In this document: one piece after another, positions 1 to 12,045 of the stretch
How positions within the stretch are numbered: position 1 is the stretch's first letter
Layout of the letters: each line of letters begins with the position of its first letter
NCBI GenBank assembly: GCA_015501605.1
Contig: JADNRZ010000020.1
Location: 620,001-684,000, forward strand
Source of the DNA: Panaeolus papilionaceus
Lineage: Eukaryota > Basidiomycota > Agaricomycetes > Agaricales
Length of the DNA: 64,000 nt
Reading direction: 5' to 3'
Position numbers and translations under genes: made by a program
Notes under the pieces: model-generated
The model's input: the letters and a program-made list of their open reading frames with translations, nothing else
What the model was told of the DNA's origin: nothing
Databases searched by the model: none

Positions 1-1
1 C

Positions 2-745
2 CCATCTCCAAATCCATCAACCCGTAGTTCCATCGAGAGTAACAACCCACCTCCACCGTCGTCCCGAACAAGTCATGAAAAGGCTCCAAGGTCTCCAGGA
101 ATGCTATCACCGGGCTCCTCTTCGACAACCTATCTCACCGTCCCTCCATCACCCACCACTTCAATATTAGGCACCGACTCCCCTGCTATCGAATTTATCA
201 GGGAAACCCTATACGCAGCCCTTGGTGACGTACTTGGACAACACCCACTCCTCCGTCGACTCCTGAAACAAGACCCTGCGAGGGCGTATTTCGGCTCAGT
301 TGCGCTCGCTATCCTGGACGTGTCAATACGATGTATTACACCGGATGGTGCTGTTATTGGTGTGCGTGGAAAGCGGCTTGGTGTGGGTGAATGTCCACCT
401 GAGTTGCTTCCATTCATGAAGGAGCTTGTTGCAGTTGGTCATGCTGCAAAGGTGATGGAAGAGGAGGATAACAACGACGCTATTCAAGCGATTCAGAGTG
501 GAGAGGATGTACCGGATCAGACGAGGCTTGAGCGTGTCAAGTTGGTTTTGGAGGGTGGGATTGGTTATGAGTTCGATGAGTTGAGGAGGTCAAACACGGA
601 GAGGCAGAGGAGAAGAAGCGTAGAGGGAAGGGCAGTGGCCTTTGCCAACAGAGTCAATGCTCTCAGTCTTGGGATGACTCGCCTCAGAACCTTTAGAGAA
701 AGGCAGGAAGAAGTTTTCAAAGTGCTCGCAGGCGTTTCTTCATGA
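2..745 (+). CDS. C-terminal part of a conserved basidiomycete protein (5' end outside window)
   Basis: The frame is open from base 2 to the TGA at 743-745, giving about 247 residues with no start needed inside the window, so this is the 3' part of a longer gene. The first 55 residues or so are Ser/Pro-rich and look disordered. After that comes a well-structured, probably helical domain (from about IEFIRETLYAALGDVL) with a conserved-looking segment ARAYFGSVALAILDVS. The C-terminal third is rich in Arg/Glu and predicted helical (RQRRRSVEGRAVAFANRVNAL). I do not recognise the family and assign no function. An ATG at 101 could be taken as a start, but the upstream frame stays open with the same composition, so an internal Met is more likely. 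Confidence 0.7.
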   Translation, partial: PSPNPSTRSSIESNNPPPPSSRTSHEKAPRSPGMLSPGSSSTTYLTVPPSPTTSILGTDSPAIEFIRETLYAALGDVLGQHPLLRRLLKQDPARAYFGSVALAILDVSIRCITPDGAVIGVRGKRLGVGECPPELLPFMKELVAVGHAAKVMEEEDNNDAIQAIQSGEDVPDQTRLERVKLVLEGGIGYEFDELRRSNTERQRRRSVEGRAVAFANRVNALSLGMTRLRTFRERQEEVFKVLAGVSS

Positions 746-1981
746 CAATTATAGTAAATGACGTGCATTCCCGTTTTCTCTTCAGCCACATTATTTAATA
801 TTCGTCCAACCACGCCATTACCATGCTATGCTCTATCATCACATTTACGACTCGGATATTCAGAAGTAACAAACGTTAATTCTAGATATATGTACGTAGT
901 ACCTCTGTATTTGTAGTATGTACATTACTTTTCTCATTTTTATCTATGGGAGACTTCCGGATGCAGACTCCTGAGCAGGGAGGAAATTAAGCTTCCCTTG
1001 TCTACTTCCCTGATGTGGTGATCTACATGCTGCGATCACCACTAGTCTGTCCGTTGCTGATGAAGCACAGCATTTGGTTGCTCTCAATATGTGTAATATT
1101 TGAGAGTACGGATTGTTATGCTTTGACTCCCGAGGCCGCCCTGCAAAGAAAAAAGATATTCTTCGCATTTTCGTTGCTGCCGTACTTGACAACGGGGCTA
1201 GTGGTTGATCAAGTCCTGCAACGCCGAGTGGGATGAAGTGCAAGTTGAACTCTGACCCTTTCAAGCCTTTATCGTGTATAGTGCTTATAACTTCGATGGC
1301 CACGAAAGGTCTCTCCCTCGCAGTTACAAAATGAGGTATATTTGGGACCTGGGTTACAACTGGTCCCGAATATTAAACGCCCGCAGACTCAAAGGCACGA
1401 AATCGACAGGTGATATAATCATGCTCAGCGGTGAGTGCAAGTCAGGGCAAGTGAAAGGGTCGAAGTGGGCAACGGGAGAGACGGCACGATGCCAGTCAAT
1501 AGGGTGGTTCAAAGTTGGCTGCGCAGCGCTGCAAGATCTGCAGCACTACAAGCTTACTATGTAATACAATTTTTGGCACACACACCGTCTGAATCACTTT
1601 TGAGCAAGCCCAATAGCAAGCCTATGTCACCCTCGCAGCACTGCAAATGCCGCAGCGCTGCGTCGCAGCGTCAACTTTGAACGTACCTAATAATTAAATA
1701 GTCTCCCGTAGTCAGACAAATGGAAGGGGGGCACCCCGCGTAGATAATTAAAGGGAGGCTTGATGTAACCCGAAAAGGCAACAAAACCGGCTCGCTTACG
1801 TTGCGACCGTGGTCTTTTTTGGCGGTGTTCAAGGGTTGTTCGTATCTTTGTTTGAACATGAAACGTATTTTTACAGAAAGGCCTTGAGGCCAAGTGTCGT
1901 GACTATATAAACTCGCGTCATAATTCTGGTTCTTTATCTCTGAACCCATACCAAGTTCTCCAGCTCAACGCTCGGTTCACG
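746..1981. other. Intergenic, no supported gene
   Basis: About 1.2 kb between the first gene and the next on the plus strand. Several short open frames on both strands lack splice support and recognisable motifs. Around 1500-1680 there are several copies of the short word GCAGCGCTGC in an otherwise unremarkable stretch. The last 80 bases hold a TATA box for the next gene. Confidence 0.5.
1904..1911 (+). promoter_or_regulatory. TATA box of the 1982 gene
   Basis: TATATAAA lies 71 bases upstream of the ATG at 1982, a normal distance for a fungal TATA promoter. Confidence 0.55.
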
Positions 1982-2913
1982 ATGCCCAGCCAACTGCAGC
2001 GCCCAGCTCCTCTTCCTCTGGCACCTCATACTAGACCTGTGTATCCCCGTCGAGGCTCGGTAGACGGAAAGTCACCTTTGGATATTGTTCGACCGGGTTT
2101 CCCTAAACCGCCCGTGTCTGCACCTGCATTCGAAACAACATTCGGACATACGCGAACGCAATCCTACCCAGGAGGCCCACCGCTTCCCCCGAGCAAGAAG
2201 AGAGCACCAGCCTTACTTGAGGTGCCAACGCGTCAGCGCCGTATTTCCGCACCGTCGTCCCCATCCTCTTCAGTGAAAGAGAAGCCATGGGAAAAGGCAG
2301 TAGCAATGCAGCTGCATCCCAATGGCTCGTCTTCTTCGCTGGCTCACATCCCTCGGCAGCCTTCGCCTCTCATTTTTACTCCGGAGCTGTATGATGGACA
2401 CGTTCCTGTGACATTGCTAGATAACAAACCACTGCCGAGGACGGCGTCTCAAGTTTCCCTTTCGCCTCAAACGTCTTCCTCTCACCACGACCTAAAGCAA
2501 TCTAAAAACCAGGTGGACTTGACGATTCAGAGAGTCGATTCGAACTCGAAGCTCAGTGCGTCGTCAAGAAATTCGTCATCCTCTAAAGGCTTCGGTGCAT
2601 TGAAGAGTGAGTAAAAGAGACCCACTTCAGCGCCTTTCTTGACACTGACAGCGTCTTTTGCCTTGATGCAGATTATGCGAAATCCTTATTTCACGGAGGT
2701 GACGTCGCTACAAGCAAGGCTCCCAAGCCATCGGACAACTCGGCTGCGACACCCAACACGTTATTATTGAACAACTTTTATAATGGGAACCACTTACCCC
2801 CTGCCCTCCAAACCCCCGCCGATGCACTCCCTCCCCCGAGGCCTAGACCAGCTAAGGCAGGTCAAGCTCAGACTTTAGGTAACCGAAGGAGTATTTTCAG
2901 CATGCACTCATGA
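1982..2913 (+). CDS. Ser/Pro-rich hypothetical protein, 288 aa
   Basis: Two exons, 1982-2606 and 2672-2913, joined across a 65-nt intron (GTGAGT donor, GATGCAG acceptor) that keeps phase. The 288-residue product starts MPSQLQRPAPLPL and ends SIFSMHS. It is low in complexity, rich in Ser and Pro, with many SP and PxxP motifs (RRISAPSSPSSS, PPLPPSKKRAP) that could be phosphorylation or SH3-binding sites, and no membrane segment or signal peptide. A TATA box sits 71 bases upstream. No family was recognised. Such proteins in agaricomycetes are usually disordered regulators, but that is only a general impression. Confidence 0.7.
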
Positions 2914-3298
2914 TTTATTATTTATTTTTCATTCGAATTGTTATCCTTTTTTTCATTCCTTTTTCTCTTGTTAATTTGCATCATTTTGGCCACATTCATT
3001 CATCTTCATTCAGGCCACATTTGAACAAGCATCCCCTAACCCACATTCAACTAGATGACTCCGCAGCATTTTCCGCATCACGTCTGTTATCGATATCTCA
3101 CAAGTTCAAAGCATTTGTACAAACACCATTTTCCAGTAGTTTCAGTTATCTAGACTTTCATCGTTTACTCAGACATTTAAACTCCCTTACTGAGCGTACT
3201 GCGCTCATTTCAATTACGATTATGATTGATCAATAAACACAGAGTTTCACTGCCTTTACACGTGTGATACACGAAGCTACACCACAGGTTACTCATGA

Positions 3299-3754
3299 TT
3301 ACAGACGTCCGAGTTGGTATGTGTTCATTCTTCGATTTCTAACGTGATTGACACAGCGGAGAATGCGCCACGCAGTTTTCTCGAATATCCTCGATACCCA
3401 TTGTTGACTGTTTCTGATACGAGGGAACACTGCCTTGTCTGCGTTGTGGGGACTGCTGACTGGATGTGGCACCAGTCCTTCATCTATTGAATCCCAGTAC
3501 GGAGAGACTATTCCGTTGTTCCAAATGACCATTTGTGGCACATCCTGAATAGATATGATAAATATTGGGACTTTTAACCCTGCAACTATCTTCGAGAAGT
3601 TCGGTAGAAAGAGTGCTCCGGACCTCAGTTCCTTGATAAGTGCTAGTAGAGGAGCTTTGTCGAGGAAGCTTTTGAGGAACTCAGAAGATGAGAGAGGTGT
3701 TTGGTTAGCTTCCTGTATCAGTGCCCTCTTGTGCCAGCTGAATTCTTTCATCAT
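3299..3754 (-). other. Uncertain 151-codon open frame, possible gene remnant
   Basis: An ATG-started frame on the minus strand reads MMKEFSWHKRALIQ and continues with protein-like composition (EFLKSFLDKAPLLALIKEL, then IFIISIQDVPQMVIWNNG) before degrading into a low-quality tail. There is no clear splice structure, no known motif and no neighbour in the same orientation. It may be the remains of a gene or chance. Confidence 0.25.
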
Positions 3755-3841
3755 GATTGGCAGGAAGCCGCGCTTGATTGATCAGCGCTTTTGGAAGACG
3801 TCGAGCTTGACGTGCGATAAGTAGCCCAATCTGTCATTCAT

Positions 3842-4135
3842 ATTGTCGCAAATTTCCGGTAAGGTGTCGTCACGCGTTGTAAGCCGTTACAACCGCGCCT
3901 GACGGCCTTCAACGGACCGAGGCCGTTGGAACACATTACAACAAACCCTTGGGGTGTTACAGCAGGGCCATCAACGCCGATTCACGCTCCGGTTACGGAG
4001 GATTTTTAACAGTGAAAACGGGTCCCCAACGCCGTTTCAACGCTCAATGGCTACGGCGAACGGGCTTCAACGCCATAAACGGGTACTAACGGTATATGGG
4101 GACCGTTAAAACGGGCGTGCGAAATTTGCGACAAT
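3842..4135. mobile_element. Short TIR element (MITE-like), about 294 bp
   Basis: A perfect 15-bp inverted repeat, ATTGTCGCAAATTTC at 3842-3856 and its reverse complement at 4121-4135, bounds a segment with a composition unlike its surroundings: GC-rich, with many copies of CAACG and CCGTTA. It carries no open frame of note. I could not identify a target-site duplication, so the superfamily is unknown. It lies upstream of the hydrolase gene. Confidence 0.55.
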
Positions 4136-4518
4136 TTGTGTATAGCAATCCTGTTCTTACACACGAGAATAATATTGATTGTGCTCGAATGTTAAATTGG
4201 AACTGATCGGGCGAGGCAGAGACGACATACATGCAGTCTCATACAGTCTGTCATCGTCTTTTGGCATGCGCGAGGCCTCGAGCTTGATCAGTGTGGGGAA
4301 TCGTGGGAGATGTTGAACGGCATTCACCGGCATCAAGGACTGCCCCCGAGTCTGTGAACTGCTTGATTCAACCTGTGCAGTCTTTTAACCAACGCACTTT
4401 GTCGGAGTACTACAAATCAATTCCCCACAGACTAGTTATGAACCACACTCCTTTCTATCACTGATTTACTTTTCTCCACCTCCGGACGTTATTTTCAACC
4501 TTTGACCGGAACCTTGTA

Positions 4519-5918
4519 ATGGGATTTGTGAGTAGTTTGGACATCGACCAATTTTGTGGCACCATTGTTTACCAAATCTCAGTTTCGAAAATTACTACAG
4601 CATCGCGCGAAGCTTTTTGTATATCCTGGAGCATTTTATCCTGATGATGACGACGATGAGTCTGGTATGACACTTTCTTCACTTCGGCTTCGCACCGGGA
4701 CAAGTTAGCTTGGGCTCAACGTTGCGTCCTCATCTAACTTCCACTAACCTATGGTTTATCATTATCAGGATTCGACGAGTGCGACGACTCCACTAACTTG
4801 GAGCTCACGACACCCGACAAAATTACCTTGCGCTGCACCATCTACTCCCATGACACTACCCATGCACTCTGCTCTACTAATGAGGCGAAGGGCACTGTGA
4901 TACTCTTCCACGGGAATGCAATGACCCACATAGGGATGTACGACTATGTTTCAAAATTTTACAGAATGGGATTTGACGTCCTAGCGGCGGAATATCGAGG
5001 GTTAGACGCGTCGTTGTTTATTGTTGTCATGTTCGGTTATTGACATCACGACCGCACTTTGCTAGGTTTGGCACATCGACCGGCTGCCCATCAGAGAAAG
5101 GTGAGTTTTGCATTTCTTTGGGGAGCTGCAAAAGCTGCACTTATACCTTGCTGTAAAGGTCTTCGCATTGATGCTCAAACTATTCTCGACCATGTGCTAT
5201 CCGATCCTCGTCGAAGTCAGAGACCGATTGTGAGTAAGACCCTTGCAAGCGCAACCCTTGTCGGAAACGTGTCCCATATGACCTTGCTGACGTTTTCATT
5301 TACTTAGATAATATTTGGACAATCACTTGGAGGCGCTGTTGCCATCGACCTAACGAGTCGAAATAATGACAGGGTGCGTCTGTATTTTATGCATACCTGC
5401 GCACGACTTCTCATAAAAATTGCAGATTGCTGCTCTAATTGTTGAGAACACTTTTACGTCGATACCGGACATAATGAAAGATTGGGGTTTCATTGGTCAT
5501 TTCTCTTTCCTCTGTTCAGAAAAATGGCGGTCTGCTTCACGGATGGCTCGAATATCACATAGAATACCCGTGCTTCTACTCAGTGCGACAGAGGATACCA
5601 TCATACAGCCATTACAGATGACGAAGCTTCGGGACATTGCAAATGAAAGGGGTCTCAAAGCATCGAAAAAGAATGTATCACCAACAACATCAGAAGACGA
5701 GAGGGGCCAGGTGCGGTTAGAGCTATTAGAGAATTGTGGTCATAGTGAGTTACATGAGCATACAATATTCATTGGTCTGACGAATACGTTTTGTTTATCC
5801 AGATACTTCGCTTAACCATCCAAAATATTGGAAATATGTGCAGGACTTTGTAAAAGATTCCCTGAAGCATTGGGGCATGTTGCAAGAGTCTGCTGAATCA
5901 TTCACAGACTCGAAGTAG
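4519..5918 (+). CDS. Bem46/ABHD13-type alpha/beta hydrolase, 309 aa
   Basis: Eight exons: 4519-4527, 4583-4664, 4769-5000, 5066-5100, 5159-5229, 5308-5373, 5426-5744, 5803-5918. All junctions keep phase and use GT-AG. The first coding exon is only nine bases (Met-Gly-Phe). The protein has the family's LLQHRAKLFVYP N-terminal segment, the LTTPDKITLRC strand, the oxyanion motif ILFHGNA, the nucleophile elbow GQSLGG (Ser catalytic), an Asp in SATEDTIIQP and a His in ENCGHND, completing a catalytic triad. Length is close to the usual 300-340 residues. Family members are membrane-associated serine hydrolases; fission yeast Bem46 is linked to polarity and mammalian ABHD13 to depalmitoylation. The substrate here is unknown. 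An Asp-rich run (DDDDDES) after the N-terminal segment is unusual. Confidence 0.9.
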
Positions 5919-6265
5919 ACTGGACATTCATTTAGACATTCCTAGATATCATGGTACCATTATACACTCGTATTTAATATTTCATACCCCATGTAATTTC
6001 ATACCTTGCCTCATACTAACACATTATGATACACACCCTCTGGCTTGAAGTTGCTGACCGTCAGTAAGCGCGGTCGGCCGAATGTGTTGGCTACCATATT
6101 TGTAAGCTTTGTCAGCTTTTGTCACATGTTTGCGTCATCGTGCCGTCCAAAGAAAGCGGGAGACTTGCTAACCTGTTCCTTTCAAAACTTTGTCCCAAAC
6201 CTATACCACCCGCCCAGACGTCCTGAGCGCTCATATTAAGCGCTCTGTGGTGTTAAGTAGGTTCA

Positions 6266-9200
6266 ATGAGCCGTGTAGCTGCTCTTCTACGGACAGTTGC
6301 GGCTGTTCGTAGGCCACAACCAACTTTTCTGTCACAACAGAGACTTTTCTCCTCATCAGCCGTATTAGCTGTTCGGTCGGCCAATTCACTACGGGCACCA
6401 AGATGGGTCAATTCTAAGTCAGATACGCCGTCACCCCAACCACCAACAAAGGAGGAGGAACCTTCAGACGAGAAGCCAGTTCCCGAAAATGAGGGGGACA
6501 AACCGGAACCTTCGTCTCAAACGCCGGAGTCAACGACCTCGTCATCAACGCCGGAGGGGTCGTCTTCAGCAGAGGGTTCGTCTGCCGGCTCGTCTACACC
6601 CCCACCCCCACCGTCTGCGCCAGGTGGAATAGCCAAACACTCGGTTCCAGAAATCTACCCCCAGGTTCTCGCACTTCCTATCGCTCGTCGCCCACTTTTC
6701 CCCGGATTTTACAAGGCAGTTGTGGTCCGTAACCCAGCTGTGGTTGCGGCCATAAAGGATATGATGAAGCGGGGACAGCCGTATCTCGGCGCATTCTTGC
6801 TAAAGGACGAAAATACGGATAGCGATGTCATCACGGATATCAATTCGGTTCACCAGGTCGGAGTTTTCGCCCAGATTACCAGCGTGTTTGCAGCTGCTGG
6901 ACGTGGAGAGGACGACAAGGAGGAAGGACTAACGGCTGTTTTGTACCCCCATCGACGCATCAAGATTACAGAACTTGTTAAAGCTGGCGGAGCCAAAATT
7001 GAGGAAATCGAGCAACAGGAGGAACCACAGACAGTTGAACCCCCCACGCCTCCCCCTTCACCTTCACCAGCTTCAGAAAAACCGGCAACAGAATCACCCG
7101 CAGCTCTAGCCCCTGCTCAAACAGCATTCCTGCATAAGCACGATGTGTCAGTGGTCAATGTTGAGAACCTTATCACCCTTCCCTACAACAAGGACGACCA
7201 GTACATCCGTGCTTTCATGTCGGAAATCGTCTCAGTGTTCAAGGATATTGCTCAGCTTAACCCCCTTTTCCGTGATCAAATTACCAATTTCTCTATCAAC
7301 CAAGTCGCTGCCAACGTTTTCGACGAACCCGACAAACTTGCCGATTTCGCCGCTGCGGTGTCAACTGGTGAAGTACAAGAGCTTCAAGACGTACTCGAGT
7401 CACTTGTGGTGGACGACAGACTTCGCAAGGCTTTGTTGGTCCTGAAGAAGGAACTCATTAACGCTCAACTTCAAAGCAAGCTCTCTCGTGATGTGGACAG
7501 CAAAATCGCCAAACGACAGCGCGAGTACTACCTCATGGAGCAGCTCAAGGGCATCAAGAAAGAATTGGGAATGGAGAGCGACGGAAAGGATAAGCTCATT
7601 GAGAAGTTCAGGGAAAGAGCTGCTTCCTTGAAGATGCCTGAGGGTGTTAGGAAGGTCTTCGAGGAGGAGCTAGCCAAACTTCAAGGACTGGAGCCAGCAG
7701 CGAGTGAAGCCAATGTTACTAGGAATTATCTTGATTGGCTAACTCAGGTATGCCTCACATTATCGACTAACTTTCTTGTTCTGATAATTTCCTTAGATTC
7801 CCTGGGGCCGTCATACGCCAGAGAACTACTCCATCACTCATGCGCAGACCGTTCTCAATGAAGACCACTATGGTTTGACTGATGTCAAATCACGAATTTT
7901 GGAATTCTTGGCTGTAGGAAAGCTACGTGGAACCGTTGAAGGCAAAATTATCTGCCTCGTTGGTCCTCCTGGTGTAGGAAAGACCTCTATCGGAAAGAGC
8001 ATCGCCCGTGCCCTCGGTAGACGGTTCTTCAGATTCAGCGTGGGTGGCTTGACCGATGTTGCGGAGATTAAGGGACATAGGAGGACATATGTGGGGTATG
8101 TTTACCCGTTCTATATGTCGCCATAGGCGTGTGCTGATCAATCCTAACTTGTGTCTAATTTAGTGCACTCCCTGGAAAGATCATCCAGGCCTTGAAGCGC
8201 GTTGAAACCGAAAACCCTCTCGTGCTGATCGATGAGGTGGACAAGATTGGACGTGGTCACAATGGAGATCCCGCCAGTGCGCTCCTGGAGATGCTTGATC
8301 CTGAGCAGAACAACAGCTTCTTGGATCACTAGTGCGTATCTATCCTATTTCTGGTGATATAGGCCCAGCACTAACTTCTTATAACTTTAGCATGGACGTT
8401 CCCGTTGATCTTTCTCGCGTTCTCTTCGTCTGCACAGCCAACAATCTGGACACCATCCCTGCACCTCTTTTGGATCGTATGGAAGTACTCGAAGTCTCCG
8501 GTTATGTTTCGGAAGAGAAATCCGTTATCGCCTCTCGGTATCTCGGGCCTCAAGCTAAGGAAGCATCGGGTCTTGGGGGAGCTGATGTTGAGCTCAGTGA
8601 AGAGGCCGTTGATGTTCTCATCAAGTACTATTGCAGAGAGAGCGGTGTCAGAAATTTGAAAAAGCATATTGAGAAGGTAAGTCTATTTTTCTGGTTCTTT
8701 GAACATCTGATATAATATTCCCTGAAGATCTACCGCAAAGCTGCTCTCAAGCTCGTCGAGGATCTTGGTGAAGAGACATTCCCCGAGCCCAAGCAGGCTA
8801 CTACACCTCCTACAGAAGCAACCACTACAGAAGTCCCTGCCACTGAAGCCCCTGCGGAATCTGCCACACCTACTAAAGCTGAACCTGCGGCTGCCGAGCC
8901 TGCTGCTTCAGAAACGCCGAAAGACGATGCCAAGCCTGCTGACACCGAATCCACCTCTACTTCTGAGTCACAGCCAGAGAAGTCTTCTGCTGAGGGCGAA
9001 ACCAAACCTCTGACAACCAAGGAGCGCAAGCCTATGCATATTCCCGAAAGTGTCCATGTTAGGATTACTCCTGAAAACCTGAAGGAATATGTTGGCCCTC
9101 CGATCTACCAGAAAGACAGAATGTACGTTCGCCCACCCCCTCCTGGTGTCAGCACTGGTCTTGGATACCTGGGCAATGGATCTGGTGCCGTAATGCCTAT

Positions 9201-9852
9201 TGAAGCTATGGTGCGTATAATCAACTTTCTTTATCCATTAACATAATACTTACCCTCATTTTCGCATTTTAGAGCATGCCAGGAAAGGGAGGTCTGCAGC
9301 TCACCGGAAAACTTGGTGAAGTTATCCGCGAGAGTGCTCAGATTGGATTGAGCTGGGTCAAGAGCCACGCCTATGACCTCGGCATCACCAAGACGGAGGA
9401 GGAACAGTTCCTCACTGATCGTGATATCCACGTTCATATGCCTGAGGGGAGCATTGGCAAAGAAGGACCTAGTGCAGGAACAGCTATCCTTTCTGCCTTT
9501 GTTTCTTTATTCACAAAGACGAAGATTGACCCTGACATCGGTAAGCTGTCTGGCTGTTGTATCTGGACCTTTTTGACAAACATATTTCACAGCTATGACA
9601 GGCGAAATTTCCCTCGTGGGCCAAGTCCTGCCTGTCGGTGGTCTGAAAGAGAAGATCCTTGCTGCTCACCGTGCAGGCATCAAAACTATCCTCGCCCCAG
9701 CTGCCAACCGTGCTGATATTGAAGAGAACGTGCCCGAGAGCGTGAAGACTGGTATCCGCTTCGTGTATGTTGAGACTGTCAATGAAGTCCTTCATGAAGT
9801 CTTCAAGGGCGAGCCCATCGCTGAACGTTGGAAGGATACTCTTCCTCTCTGA
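6266..9852 (+). CDS. PIM1: Mitochondrial Lon protease (ATP-dependent), 1081 aa
   Basis: Seven exons: 6266-7747, 7797-8095, 8164-8331, 8391-8676, 8728-9210, 9273-9540, 9593-9852, all in phase. Lon is a hexameric AAA+ protease of the mitochondrial matrix that degrades damaged proteins and helps maintain mtDNA. The N-terminus ([16 protein letters not shown], then RLFSSSAV) is a typical matrix presequence, followed by an acidic Ser/Pro linker to about residue 120. The LON substrate-binding domain begins at about [12 protein letters not shown]. Walker A is GPPGVGKT at 550-557 and Walker B is [10 protein letters not shown]. The catalytic dyad is Ser973 in GPSAGTA and Lys1016, the second Lys of GGLKEK, 43 residues later as in bacterial Lon. 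Two low-complexity Pro/Ala/Glu insertions are present, at about 250-290 inside the N domain and 764-845 between the AAA+ and protease domains. Length matches yeast Pim1 (about 1130). Confidence 0.97.
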
Positions 9853-10698
9853 AAGGGCAACTAGGGTCGCTTGACTTCGTTACATATCCTTTCAGCTCTT
9901 TGGCGTTTGAGGTGCATGAAAACCATATTGCCTACTCGATTCAAAGAGAAGTTATGTAGGGTGGTCGACGAGAAGCGAGATGCGTGTTCGCTTACCCTCC
10001 GTCCACTCTTCCATTATGCTGCTGTATCCTAGAACAGGGGACAGCTCATTGACACGACCCCATAATCACGCTACACGAGTCATCACATTAATTTCTACCG
10101 CCTAGACACCTTACGACTTGAATCATATACATACCTATTTTACCGCAACCACACTCGCCACCGGTGGATTGGCACAAACATCACCACCATTTTTCTCTCT
10201 TTCGTCTTCCTTTCTTGCTTCGATACTCTGTTGGCATTGTTTCATTTATAACGCAGATATTCTGTCATCTCTGTATTTTAACCATACTTAGTGAATTGTT
10301 TTCAACCCCGCTCAATTAGAACTTGACACCATTGCAAACCTTACTAACCATCTCGTTTGAACTTGCAGATGACAAAAGATTCTTTCACCGACGGCATCGT
10401 GTCGATTTACCTCACCTGAGGCACATAAAGCACTCGGACATCTGAATCATGCAATGATCTTTACAAAAGGGGTGCACTGCTGTGCTTTCTTTCATCCGTT
10501 GGCTTCGCAGGGATGTTTTCATTATCAATTCATGCCGATTGTCAAGTTAGCACGTTTTTTGTGCTTTCTTGCTTGGGCTGTATAATGACCATTGGAGCAC
10601 GTATAAAGCATAGCATCCTATTCATTGTTAGTCAGGACTTAGTAACTCCAGGCTTCCCCCTTCCCTCGTCAACCAAGACCTCCACATTCTTGTTCAGC
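9853..10698. other. Intergenic, Lon 3' flank and next promoter
   Basis: About 850 bases of AT- and CT-rich sequence without a convincing frame. Pyrimidine-rich stretches near 10180-10320 fit a fungal promoter or 5' UTR for the gene at 10699. Confidence 0.5.
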
Positions 10699-11562
10699 AT
10701 GGCATATGTCTTAGGCTCGATGGGCTCGGTCGCTGTTCAGGTGAATTTCTATATTACCACGCACAGTGGCTACAAGCATTACTAACCTCGACATTCGTCC
10801 CAGTTCCCAGTCGTGCACGAATCGCCCAACATCAAATGGTGGCCGACAGAGGTCGACTACGGTTATCCATTCCAAAGTAACCCTCACAACAGTCTACTTT
10901 TCTACGAAATCGGAATCGCCTTGCTTGTGGACAATGAATCGGCTCCTTTTCGATGCTACGATCCAGAATGGGCAATCGTCGTCTCTGCTATCGGCGGCTT
11001 GCGAGGACCGTATTCATATAATCACTTCTTTTATACGATCAAGCAGGGAGGGATGAAAGGATACGAGTTGGGTTTGAGGGTGGTGGAGAAGAGGACAGCT
11101 CTCACGTACACGTCGGAGACATCCGCAGAGAGTCCTGTGGTCGCGAGGATTTACAGTCTGGGCTTGATCCAGGCAATAGCCATCCCGCGGCAAGAGACGA
11201 TGGAATTCATCAAATCTGTTCCTCCGTTCGAGCCGCGAGACAGATTGGCCAAGCAGGAGAGTAGTTCGTTCTGCTCCTTCGGTGAAGTCAATAGCCGGGC
11301 ATGGGTTCTGAGAGTTTTGGAGTGTATGAGCAAAGGCAGTATCACCATGAGCAATGGGATGCAATGGGCTGGGTGTGCCCGATTGCGTCGTCAGTTGAAT
11401 CTTTTGGGAGCTTGCTACGTTGTAAGGTCTCCAGTGCCCATCACGAGCTTCGAATTTCTGCAAGAAATGGTCCTTGCACATTGGAGAGATAAGGGAAGAA
11501 AGGTGACAATTTATAACAAACCCACGATCCCATTGGATTTTTTGGCTGACTTCTGTGCTTAA
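10699..11562 (+). CDS. Hypothetical protein, 266 aa, unknown family
   Basis: Two exons, 10699-10740 and 10804-11562. The 63-nt intron has GTGAAT at the donor, a perfect ATTACTAAC branch site and a CAG acceptor, which makes the short first exon (MAYVLGSMGSVAVQ) credible. The product is soluble, without signal peptide or membrane segment. It contains clusters of aromatic residues (IKWWPTEVDYGYPF, PYSYNHFFYTIK) and a Cys/Trp-rich region near SRAWVLRVLECMSKG. I do not recognise the fold and give no function. The long second frame and clean intron argue that it is real. Confidence 0.7.
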
Positions 11563-12045
11563 AATACTCGGATGAACCTATGTGTAATTATATGTTTGCT
11601 TCGACCATGTAATATTCTTACTGTATCATTTTAAAACTTATAATACCCGCTTTACCCGAGCGAATTCATCATGACGTTATTCAATGATAATTTAACCGAA
11701 AGATATACGGTCAAGATGACAAGAGATGGTGTGTGAAGCAGCGGTGCATATGATTGTAATTGCTGCCATGAAGTGGTATACAGCGTGATGTACAGATAGA
11801 TTACAAATGAGGTCATGGTATAGGTACGTATACGTTGCATCGGTGGAGTCGTGAAAGAATCATTGAATTGGAATGTCAAGAAACCCACAATAGCCCAATG
11901 AAATGAATCCAAATAGAGAAAAGACAAGAAAAAAAAAGAGCCGACTAGCGGCAAGTTTGGGTATGATAACAGGGGGTATCGGATATAGGACATTAAGTCG
12001 TGCGGCGGTCAGAAGGATCATATATACATACGGTCATGATAAATT
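11563..12045. other. Convergent intergenic region
   Basis: About 480 AT-rich bases between two convergent genes, presumably both 3' UTRs. No feature was identified. Confidence 0.5.

Noticed and set aside
944..1303. 119-codon minus-strand frame with partly protein-like start (MAIEVISTIHDKGLKG)
   Set aside because: No motif, no splice partners, composition fades; not enough to call a gene.
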